Assembly (NCBI GenBank): GCA_018335615.1
Contig: JAGXRS010000200.1
Coordinates: 1 to 5,392, forward strand
Reading direction: 5' to 3'
From: Hydrogenophaga sp.
Lineage (GTDB): Bacteria > Pseudomonadota > Gammaproteobacteria > Burkholderiales > Burkholderiaceae_C
Length of the DNA: 5,392 nucleotides
Shown here: positions 1-4,406 of the stretch, piece by piece
How the letters are laid out: each line of letters begins with the position of its first letter
Position numbering within the stretch: position 1 is the stretch's first letter
Made by a program: the position numbers and the translations under genes
The notes under the pieces: generated by a model
Told to the model about the DNA's origin: nothing
Seen by the model: the letters and a program-made list of their open reading frames with translations, nothing else
The model's database searches: none

Positions 1-1
1 C

Positions 2-832
2 TGGGGCGCTGGCGATCTCTCCACCCGCCTGCCGGTGCACGGGCAGGACGAGGTGGCGTACCTGGCCGCGCGCTTCAACGCCGCGGCCGAGCGGGTGCAG
101 ACGCTCATGCAGTCGCACAAGGCCTTGCTGGCCAATGCCTCGCACGAGCTGCGCTCGCCCCTGGCCCGCATCCGCATGGGGCTGGAGTTGCTCGCCACCG
201 ACGCCGCCAGTGCCGGCCAGCGCCGTGAGATGGCGCGCAGCATCGACGAGCTGGACCAGTTGATCGACGAGATCCTGCTGGCCAGCCGCCTCGACATGCG
301 CGACGCCAGCGACGTGTCGGCTCTGGGTGCCACCGAAGAGGTGGACCTGGTGGGGCTGGCGGCCGAAGAATGCGCCCGCACCGGCGCCGACCTGGACCTG
401 CCGCCCGGTGTGTTGCCCGTGCTGGTGCAGGGCCACGCCCGCCTGCTGCGCCGTCTGCTGCGCAACCTGCTGGAAAACGCCCGCCGTTACGGGGCGCCCG
501 AAGGGTCCACCACAGACGCAGGGCAGAGCACCACCGCCGATCCCGCCCAGGTGCGTCTGACCATGGGCTGGCGACCCGGTGGCTCTGCCGGGCGCGGCCC
601 GGGGCGCACCCTGGTGCTGGGCGTGGAAGACCGCGGCCCTGGCGTGCCGCCCGACCAGCGCGAGCGGATTTTCGAGCCCTTTTACCGCCTGCCCGGCGCC
701 AGTGAACGCGAGGGCGGGGTGGGTCTGGGCCTTTCGCTCGTCAAGACCATTGCCGAGCGCCACGGTGGGCGGGTGCGCTGCGAGGCGCGGGATGGGGGAG
801 GCGCCCGCTTCGTCGTGGAACTGCCGGCCTGA
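2..832 (+). CDS. Sensor histidine kinase, C-terminal part (5' end outside window)
   Basis: This is the cytoplasmic part of a membrane two-component sensor kinase. It autophosphorylates on His and passes the phosphate to a response regulator not seen here. The frame is open from base 2, so the GTG at 35 is internal, not a start. The first ~35 residues look like the end of a HAMP linker (GDLSTRLPV...DEV..L...FN). The H-box follows (SHELRSPLARIRMGLELL, phospho-acceptor His at 143-145). Next come an N-box (NLLENARRYG, from 464), G1 (DRGPGVP, 629-649), an F-box (IFEPFYR, 668-688) and G2 (GGVGLGLSLVK, 713-745), ending in a normal HATPase_c tail. All catalytic boxes are intact. A Gly/Thr/Ser-rich insert lies between the N and G1 boxes. 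The architecture resembles RstB/CpxA/EnvZ-class kinases, but the signal cannot be inferred because the sensor domain is missing. No clear terminator follows directly. Confidence 0.93.
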   Translation, partial: WGAGDLSTRLPVHGQDEVAYLAARFNAAAERVQTLMQSHKALLANASHELRSPLARIRMGLELLATDAASAGQRREMARSIDELDQLIDEILLASRLDMRDASDVSALGATEEVDLVGLAAEECARTGADLDLPPGVLPVLVQGHARLLRRLLRNLLENARRYGAPEGSTTDAGQSTTADPAQVRLTMGWRPGGSAGRGPGRTLVLGVEDRGPGVPPDQRERIFEPFYRLPGASEREGGVGLGLSLVKTIAERHGGRVRCEARDGGGARFVVELPA

Positions 833-1010
833 AGGGAGCCGGCTGGGTGCAGGCATGTCAGGCCCAGGTCAGGCTTGTCGCGGGCCCGTCAAAGTGGCCC
901 AAAAGGGGTTTTATTACCCGTTCAGAATCCTTTCCCAGTCCGCCGCGGGACGGTGAAAACCATTTGATGCAGTGCACAATTATCGGGTTGCTGTCACAAC
1001 ATCCTTTCAA

Positions 1011-1125
1011 GCATGCGGTGGACAGGGGCTCCGGATCCCGTCAGCCATGTCAGCCGCATGAAGCAGGTTCCCAACGACGTCCTTTCCAGGACTTTTCAAA
1101 GCCACCGCAAGGTGGCTTTTTTTTT
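1011..1125 (+). ncRNA. Candidate structured small RNA or 3' UTR element (5' end unknown)
   Basis: Three hairpins follow each other on the + strand. The first pairs CATGCGG (1012-1018) with CCGCATG (1054-1060); inside it GAC (1021-1023) can pair with GTC (1040-1042) and GGG (1025-1027) with CCC (1037-1039), giving a long stem with bulges. The second is a perfect GTCCT/AGGAC stem (1079-1083 with 1088-1092) around a 4-base loop. The third is the intrinsic terminator at 1098-1125. Such an array without a reading frame is typical of bacterial small RNAs. It could equally be the processed 3' end of the kinase transcript, whose stop lies about 180 bases upstream. It matches no RNA family I recognise, and no promoter could be fitted, so the 5' boundary is arbitrary. 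Confidence 0.4.
1098..1125 (+). terminator. Strong Rho-independent terminator
   Basis: GCCACC (1101-1106) pairs perfectly with GGTGGC (1111-1116) around a GCAA tetraloop of GNRA type, and nine T residues follow (1117-1125). The three A residues before the stem can extend it by pairing with the first three U residues. The T-run exists only in the + direction, so it ends a rightward transcript: the kinase mRNA or the candidate small RNA. It also insulates pfkB from upstream transcription. Confidence 0.92.
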
Positions 1126-1263
1126 CGTCTGCCCGGCATCGGGGCACCTGTGCAACGTGTCCCGGGTGCCGCTGGTGCGTCACCACCGCTGAAAACGCAG
1201 CGTCCGTGTAGCCGGGGCAGGGGCCAGCAGCGGTCGCCGGCGCTCCAGCCGGACCCGGTGTGG

Positions 1264-1289
1264 GCGGTTCTCGGTTGCGGTACAACCGC
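1264..1289. repeat. Inverted repeat immediately upstream of pfkB start
   Basis: CGGTTG (1272-1277) and CAACCG (1283-1288) form a perfect 6-base inverted repeat with a 5-base loop. It ends four bases before the pfkB ATG. An alternative partner, GCGGTT at 1264-1269, can pair with AACCGC at 1284-1289, so two exclusive foldings exist. It could be an operator or an mRNA hairpin at the translation start, or it may be chance in GC-rich DNA. The hexamer TACAAC (1281-1286) within it resembles a -10 element, but no matching -35 is visible. Confidence 0.35.
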
Positions 1290-1292
1290 TCC

Positions 1293-2255
1293 ATGACCAC
1301 ACCATTCCTCCCCGGCACCGCACTGTGCCTGACCATGAATCCCTCGGTTGACGTGTCCACCCACGCGCCGAGCGTCGTGCCTGCCGACAAACTGCGCTGC
1401 GGTCCGGCGCAGCGCGAACCCGGCGGCGGGGGGCTCAACGTGGCCCGCGTGGTCCAGCGGCTGGGGGGCCAGGCCAGCGCCATCTACCCGGCCGGCGGGC
1501 CTGGCGGCGCCTGGTTGGACGCGCACCTGCTGGAGATCGGCCTGCCCGCCCGGCGCATCCCCATTGCGGGTGAAACCCGGGAGAACTTCACCGTGCAGGC
1601 GCTGGACTCCGGCGCCGAGTACCGTTTCGTGCTGCCCGGACCCACCCTGAGCGAACCCGAATGGCAGGCCTGCCTCGACGCCATCGACGCCCTGCCCGAA
1701 CCGCCGGCCTTCCTGGTGGCCAGCGGCAGCCTGCCGCCCGGTGTACCCGCCGATTTCTACGCCCGGGTGACGCAGCGAGCGCGACGCCGCGGCATCCGGG
1801 TCATCCTGGACAGTTCGGGGTCGGCCCTGGCCGCGGGCCTGGGCGAGGGCGTGTTTCTCGTCAAGCCCAATCTGCGCGAACTCGGTGAACTGCTGGGGGA
1901 AGCGCTGGACCAGCCCGCCCGCTGGCGTGGCGCCGCGCAGCAGCTGGTGGACGCCGGACAGGCCGAGGTGGTGGCGCTCAGCCTGGGCGAACGCGGGGCG
2001 CTGCTGGTGACGCGCGACCAGGCCTGGCAGGCCGCGGCGCTGCCCATCACCCTGGCGAGTTCGGTGGGGGCGGGCGACAGTTTCGTGGGCGCCATGACCT
2101 GGGCCTTGCAGGCGGGCCTGTCCCTGCCCGACGCCTTTGCCTGGGGCGTGGCCGCAGGGTCCGCCGCGCTGATCACGCCGGGCACTGGCCTGTGCCGGCT
2201 GGCCGACATCCAGCGGCTGCGCTCGCAGGTATCGGTACAGGCGCTGGTTCCCTGA
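1293..2255 (+). CDS. pfkB: 6-phosphofructokinase II (PfkB family sugar kinase)
   Basis: It phosphorylates fructose 6-phosphate to fructose 1,6-bisphosphate with ATP in cytoplasmic glycolysis. The 320-residue product follows E. coli PfkB (309 residues) closely. It has an N-terminal strand LCLTMNPSVDVS, then the PfkB signature GGGGLNVAR (from residue 44) and SGSLPPGVP. VKPNLREL and the nucleotide-binding/catalytic VGAGDSFVGAM follow, with the likely catalytic base Asp262. The C-terminal GVAAGSAALITPGTGLC also matches. I chose the ATG at 1293 because it leaves a normal N-terminus; the GTG at 1260 adds residues without family support, and the ATG at 1335 would remove the first strand. No Shine-Dalgarno sequence precedes 1293. 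LacC or FruK (tagatose-6-P or 1-phosphofructokinase) are alternatives, but the KLRC...EPGGGG segment favours PfkB. The gene converges on the minus-strand gene ending at 2290, with a 34-base gap and no T-rich terminator. Confidence 0.92.
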   Translation: MTTPFLPGTALCLTMNPSVDVSTHAPSVVPADKLRCGPAQREPGGGGLNVARVVQRLGGQASAIYPAGGPGGAWLDAHLLEIGLPARRIPIAGETRENFTVQALDSGAEYRFVLPGPTLSEPEWQACLDAIDALPEPPAFLVASGSLPPGVPADFYARVTQRARRRGIRVILDSSGSALAAGLGEGVFLVKPNLRELGELLGEALDQPARWRGAAQQLVDAGQAEVVALSLGERGALLVTRDQAWQAAALPITLASSVGAGDSFVGAMTWALQAGLSLPDAFAWGVAAGSAALITPGTGLCRLADIQRLRSQVSVQALVP

Positions 2256-2289
2256 TCCTGTGGTCTGGAGGCGGCCGCTCGTGGCAGGT

Positions 2290-2787
2290 TCAGCGGCCCG
2301 GGTCGGCGGGCTGGGGCTCGGCGGTGGACCCCGCCCGCGCCGTGTCGCAGGCTTGGCCCATGCGGCGGCACTGCCCGTCGGCTTCGCGCCAGGGGTGCGC
2401 GTGGCCCACGCAGCCGGTCTGGCAGATCACGGCCTGCGCGGCCGCCAGGTGCCCGGTGGCGACCCGCTGGGGCGGATGTCCCGTCCGGGCGGTAGGGCGT
2501 GGCGTGGCATCCACCACTGCCCTGGCGCCGGGTGCCAGGTCGCCCCCGGCGGGCAGGCCCCACAACACCCGCGTGCGCGCGGCCACCAGTTGCGCGCGCA
2601 GACGCATCACCTCGCCTTGCAGTTCGCCCAGTGCCTTTGCATGCGCGTGTTGGAGCTGACCCACGCGGCGCTGCAGTGCGCCCAGCGTTCGCACCAGCAC
2701 GCCGTGTTCCTGGGCCAGGGACTGCACCCGCGCGAGCGGTGTGTCGGGGCGCCCCTCCCACCGGGTGCTGGCTGCGCCCCGGCTCAT
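2290..2787 (-). CDS. Hypothetical coiled-coil protein with C-terminal Cys/His cluster
   Basis: I do not recognise this family. The 165-residue product has three visible parts. Residues ~17-75 form an amphipathic helical stretch with Leu/Val at heptad-like spacing (L18, L24, L31, L35, L38, V42, L45, L53, L56, V60, L63, L67), a probable coiled coil. Residues ~78-118 are a Pro/Gly/Ala-rich linker. Residues ~119-148 are a compact cluster, VICQTGCVGHAHPW followed by QC and AC, with C122, C126, H129, H131, C140 and C147, which could bind metal or form disulphides. No signal peptide or membrane segment is seen. The start at 2787 is chosen because its ATG overlaps the upstream TGA as ATGA, implying translational coupling; an in-frame ATG at 2814 would overlap more. 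It is the second gene of the operon driven from the Fur-box region. A role in iron handling is inference from position only. Confidence 0.7.
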   Translation of the reverse strand: MSRGAASTRWEGRPDTPLARVQSLAQEHGVLVRTLGALQRRVGQLQHAHAKALGELQGEVMRLRAQLVAARTRVLWGLPAGGDLAPGARAVVDATPRPTARTGHPPQRVATGHLAAAQAVICQTGCVGHAHPWREADGQCRRMGQACDTARAGSTAEPQPADPGR

Positions 2788-3095
2788 TGCAGACCCGCCG
2801 CCACCGGGTGCCACAGGGGCGTGGCTTCGCGTGTTCCACCACCCGTGCGATCGATTTCGGTCAGCCAGTGGCTTTGCAGCCGGCTCAGCACCGATTGCAT
2901 GGGCGCCGACATCTGCGGGTGCTGGGCGAGCGAGCCCAGGTTGCAGACGAGTTTGCGTGCCAGCAGCACACGGCGGGTGCAGAGCGCATCGGTTTGGGCG
3001 TAGCCCGTCATGAGCGCCAGCGTCCCCGCGATCAGTGCCTCGGCCGACGGCAACGTGTACGACTCGTCGCCGGGTTCAAATGCACTTGGTTCCAT
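2784..3095 (-). CDS. Hypothetical small helical protein, divergent from bfr
   Basis: I do not recognise this 103-residue protein. It begins MEPSAFEPGDESYTLPSAEAL and then looks mostly helical: ~17-33, ~39-58 (CTRRVLLARKLVCNLGSLAQH) and ~62-78 (MSAPMQSVLSRLQSHW). It ends in a flexible Gly/Thr-rich tail. C39, C51, H59 and H76 are the possible ligand residues; there is no CxxC motif, signal peptide or clear membrane segment. The start at 3095 is set by AAGGAG six bases upstream; the ATG two codons earlier abuts that site and is unlikely. Its stop overlaps the next start (ATGA), so the two genes form an operon. It is transcribed away from bfr, and the intervening 198 bases carry a near-consensus Fur box, so iron-responsive expression is likely. 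Its composition is more protein-like than that of the opposite-strand frames. Confidence 0.75.
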   Translation of the reverse strand: MEPSAFEPGDESYTLPSAEALIAGTLALMTGYAQTDALCTRRVLLARKLVCNLGSLAQHPQMSAPMQSVLSRLQSHWLTEIDRTGGGTREATPLWHPVAAGLQ

Positions 3096-3101
3096 GAACA
3101 T

Positions 3102-3107
3102 CTCCTT
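3102..3107 (-). promoter_or_regulatory. Ribosome binding site deciding the start of the 103-residue gene
   Basis: On the minus strand this reads AAGGAG, a near-perfect Shine-Dalgarno sequence, six bases before the ATG at 3095-3093. An earlier in-frame ATG at 3101-3099 directly touches the site and so is too close to be used. Confidence 0.85.
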
Positions 3108-3172
3108 CGTGACGTGGTGTTTGGCTGGCACAGGGCGACCGGGCACCGATGGCTGGCTGGAGATGTCATTGT

Positions 3173-3193
3173 ATGAGAATGATTCTCATTATC
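3173..3193. promoter_or_regulatory. Fur box in the divergent bfr / minus-operon control region
   Basis: Positions 3175-3193 read GAGAATGATTCTCATTATC and match the classical 19-base Fur consensus GATAATGATAATCATTATC at 16 of 19 positions. The core ATGAGAAT-G-ATTCTCAT (3173-3189) is a perfect 8-1-8 palindrome. Fe(II)-Fur normally binds such sites and blocks RNA polymerase. The box lies about 80 bases from the 103-residue gene start and about 100 bases from the bfr start. It overlaps a TACAAT -10-like hexamer on the minus strand (3173-3168), which favours repression of the minus operon. Whether bfr is also repressed cannot be told, since no good bfr promoter could be fitted. This is the strongest regulatory signal in the window. 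Confidence 0.9.
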
Positions 3194-3281
3194 TGTGTGG
3201 CCGCGGGTTTTCCGGGTGACGAACGGGCGGAAGACCGACAATGCAGACAGACACCTGTTCTCATCTCCTCATCTCCACCAG

Positions 3282-3287
3282 AAAGGA
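3282..3287 (+). promoter_or_regulatory. Ribosome binding site deciding the bfr start
   Basis: AAAGGA lies six bases before the ATG at 3294. It fixes the start at MQGDPQ, which matches the usual bacterioferritin N-terminus, and excludes an in-frame GTG at 3195 that would add 33 unrelated residues. Confidence 0.8.
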
Positions 3288-3293
3288 CTCTCC

Positions 3294-3770
3294 ATGCAAG
3301 GCGATCCCCAGGCCATCGGCCACCTCCAGGCCCAGCTCAAGAACGAACTCACCGCCATCAACCAGTACTTCGTGCACTACCGCATGCTCAAGCACTGGGG
3401 CTTTGACAAGCTGGCGAAGAAGGAATACGCCGAGTCCATCGGCGAGATGAAGCACGCGGACTGGCTGATGGACCGCATCTTCACGCTCGACGGCCTGCCC
3501 AACCTGCAGGACCTGGGCAAGCTCAACATCGGCGAAAACGTACCCGAGATGCTGGGCAGCGACCTGGCACTGGAGCGCGGTGCCCAGGCCACCATCAAGG
3601 ACGGCATCGCCCACTGCGAAAGCGTGCGCGACTACGTCTCACGCGACCTGCTGCAGAAGATCCTGGACGACACCGAAGAACACATCGACTTCCTGGAAAC
3701 CCAGCTGGAGCTGATCGACAAGGTCGGGCTGCCCAACTACCTGCAGAGCCAGATGGGCGAGGTCAGCTGA
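3294..3770 (+). CDS. bfr: Bacterioferritin
   Basis: Bacterioferritin is a cytoplasmic 24-mer shell with haem at subunit interfaces; it oxidises Fe(II) and stores it as a ferric mineral. The 158-residue product has exactly the E. coli Bfr length and aligns by eye without gaps around all motifs (INQYF, ESIGEMKHAD, GLPNLQDLGKLNIGE, DYVSRDLL, EEHIDFLETQ, NYLQSQM). The haem ligand Met52 and ferroxidase residues Glu18, Glu51, His54, Glu94 and His130 are present. The position of bridging Glu127 is Thr (DDTEEH, H130 last). The E. coli inner-surface iron residues His46 and Asp50 are Ala and Gly. From memory, DDTEEHID is common in Burkholderiales Bfr, so this may be a lineage subtype rather than a defect. 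The gene is divergent from an unknown operon across a Fur box, and bfd follows 136 bases downstream. Confidence 0.97.
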   Translation: MQGDPQAIGHLQAQLKNELTAINQYFVHYRMLKHWGFDKLAKKEYAESIGEMKHADWLMDRIFTLDGLPNLQDLGKLNIGENVPEMLGSDLALERGAQATIKDGIAHCESVRDYVSRDLLQKILDDTEEHIDFLETQLELIDKVGLPNYLQSQMGEVS

Positions 3771-3787
3771 GCCAGAGAGGCGGTGCG

Positions 3788-3817
3788 GGCGGCAGCCTCC
3801 GACGGCCGCCGGATTTT
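3788..3817 (+). terminator. Possible weak terminator after bfr
   Basis: GGCGGC (3788-3793) pairs with GCCGCC (3805-3810) around an 11-base loop, and TTTT follows at 3814-3817 after three intervening bases. The stem is GC-rich, but the loop is long and the T-run short, so termination may be partial. It would separate bfr from bfd, which has its own promoter. Confidence 0.4.
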
Positions 3818-3831
3818 CCGAGGAGCGGTGC

Positions 3832-3860
3832 TTGTGTGTAGAAATGAGATCAATTATCAT
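3832..3860 (+). promoter_or_regulatory. Putative sigma70 promoter of bfd
   Basis: The -35 hexamer TTGTGT (3832-3837, 3 of 6 to consensus) is separated by exactly 17 bases from TATCAT (3855-3860, 5 of 6 to TATAAT). The transcript would begin near 3867 and have a leader of about 40 bases. The -10 element lies inside the Fur-like site, which fits repression by occlusion. Confidence 0.6.
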
Positions 3861-3864
3861 TTCC
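3846..3864. promoter_or_regulatory. Fur-like box upstream of bfd
   Basis: Read on the minus strand, these 19 bases match the Fur consensus at 13 positions, including an unbroken AAATGATAAT core. The outer arms form an AAATGA...TCATTT inverted repeat (3842-3847 and 3857-3862). The site covers the predicted bfd -10 element. In E. coli and Pseudomonas, bfd is induced by iron limitation, so Fur control here is expected. The match is clearly weaker than the box at 3173-3193. Confidence 0.7.
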
Positions 3865-3906
3865 CAACTGTTGAGCCCCTTCCTCTGAACCTTCCGGACT
3901 CCTGCC

Positions 3907-4137
3907 ATGATCGTTTGCGTGTGCCGCCGCGTCAGTGACCAGACCATCGCCCGTTGCGCCCGTTCGGGTATGGCCTTTGACGACATCCAGCTGGAATTGG
4001 GCGTTGCCACGCAGTGCGGCAAGTGCGAGTCGTGTGCCCGCTCCGTGTGGGACGAGTGCCGCCCGGGTCAATCGGTCGCCCACCTGCACCGGGACCATGC
4101 CCCGTCACCAGCGCGCGAAGCCCTCGCCGTCGCCTGA
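3907..4137 (+). CDS. bfd: Bacterioferritin-associated ferredoxin, (2Fe-2S)
   Basis: Bfd is a small ferredoxin that docks on bacterioferritin and, fed by a ferredoxin reductase, reduces the stored mineral through the haem so iron can leave. The 76-residue product starts MIVCVCRRVSD and carries the BFD-like pattern C4-x-C6 ... C37-x2-C40 (QCGKC), the expected ligands of one 2Fe-2S cluster; E. coli Bfd is 64 residues with equivalent cysteines. Extra cysteines C17, C43 and C51, and an Ala/His-rich tail after residue ~53, are not part of the family core. The ATG at 3907 puts C4 and C6 where the family has them, although no good Shine-Dalgarno sequence precedes it. The gene has its own Fur-covered promoter and ends before a strong terminator. 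Position after bfr supports the assignment. Confidence 0.94.
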   Translation: MIVCVCRRVSDQTIARCARSGMAFDDIQLELGVATQCGKCESCARSVWDECRPGQSVAHLHRDHAPSPAREALAVA

Positions 4138-4176
4138 CCTGCTTTCGCCGCGGACGACGCGGGGACACCGCTCCAG

Positions 4177-4199
4177 ACGCCCCTTGCGGGCGTTTTTTT
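4177..4199 (+). terminator. Rho-independent terminator after bfd
   Basis: ACGCCC (4177-4182) pairs perfectly with GGGCGT (4188-4193) around a 5-base loop, with seven T residues at 4193-4199. It lies 40 bases after the bfd stop, closes the bfr-bfd segment and separates it from maeB. Confidence 0.92.
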
Positions 4200-4326
4200 A
4201 CACCTGTTGCTTACCGCCAGGGCTGCCGCGCCGCGGCGCCCGCCGCGCAACCGGGCGAGAACCGTTCACGCCCATTGCCCACGCCCATGTCACAACGATC
4301 GCCACTGCCCAGCAGGGTTTTCGGGC

Positions 4327-4355
4327 TTGGGAAATCCGGTTGGCAGATTTAGAAT
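4327..4355 (+). promoter_or_regulatory. Putative sigma70 promoter of maeB
   Basis: TTGGGA (4327-4332, 4 of 6) and TAGAAT (4350-4355, 5 of 6) are separated by exactly 17 bases. The start point would be near 4361-4363, giving a leader of about 45 bases before the maeB ATG. I see nothing recognisable between the bfd terminator and this promoter (4200-4326). Confidence 0.65.
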
Positions 4356-4356
4356 G

Positions 4357-4380
4357 TGCAATCCATTTCCACATTGCAAT
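4357..4380. repeat. TGCAAT / ATTGCA inverted repeat at the maeB transcription start
   Basis: TGCAAT (4357-4362) and ATTGCA (4373-4378) form an inverted repeat with a 10-base gap, and a third overlapping TGCAAT copy lies at 4375-4380. The arrangement sits right after the predicted -10 element, where an operator would block initiation. No known regulator is assigned, and 6-base arms can arise by chance. Confidence 0.3.
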
Positions 4381-4393
4381 AAGTCGCACCGAC

Positions 4394-4398
4394 AGGAG
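4394..4398 (+). promoter_or_regulatory. Ribosome binding site of maeB
   Basis: AGGAG ends eight bases before the ATG at 4407. It supports the start MTAENQ, which lies just before the conserved ALEYHEFPTPGK segment of MaeB-type enzymes. Confidence 0.85.
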
Positions 4399-4406
4399 AC
4401 ACGCCG

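Larger units (their letters stand above)
833..1292. other. 460-base intergenic region without a supported protein gene
   Basis: No reading frame here has protein-like composition or a convincing ribosome site. The open frames at 847-1296 (+) and 1007-1526 (-) are best read as GC-rich shadows. The imperfect direct repeat AGGCATGTC / AGGCTTGTC lies at 851-859 and 871-879, with no known meaning. The stretch 900-1000 is markedly more AT-rich than its surroundings, which fits a promoter zone, but I could not fit a good -35/-10 pair. The centre holds the hairpin series described separately, and the 3' end holds an inverted repeat before pfkB. I see nothing recognisable in 1126-1262. Confidence 0.6.

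Noticed and set aside
896..915. CCC-AAAA-GGG followed by GTTTTATT as a terminator for the kinase gene
   Set aside because: The stem is only three base pairs, too weak for an intrinsic terminator; the strong one at 1098-1125 is a better endpoint.
964..990. TTGATG / AATTAT elements and the TGCAGTGCA motif as a promoter or PhaR-like operator for the small RNA
   Set aside because: No pair of hexamers has acceptable spacing, no sigma54 GG/GC pair is present, and the resemblance to polyhydroxyalkanoate regulator sites rests on memory of a loose motif.
847..1526. Open frames across the intergenic region on both strands (847-1296 +, 1007-1483 -, 1050-1526 -)
   Set aside because: They run through a perfect intrinsic terminator with its T-run, have no start signals or recognisable content, and the minus ones overlap pfkB.
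2256..2289. Bidirectional terminator between convergent pfkB and the 165-residue gene
   Set aside because: No stable stem followed by a T-run is visible on either strand in this short gap.
1757..2842. Long minus-strand open frame of 361 codons antisense to pfkB
   Set aside because: It lies opposite the well-supported pfkB, is dominated by Arg/Pro/Ala/Gly and contains no motif; it is a typical GC-rich shadow.
2260..3176. Two long plus-strand frames (2260-3003 and 2499-3176) opposite the minus operon
   Set aside because: Both have Arg/Pro/Gly-rich, unstructured products and no ribosome site. The minus-strand frames have a clear ribosome site, an ATGA junction and helical, protein-like composition.
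3195..3293. GTG at 3195 as an extended bfr start
   Set aside because: The extra 33 residues have no counterpart in bacterioferritins, and AAAGGA sits correctly before the ATG at 3294.
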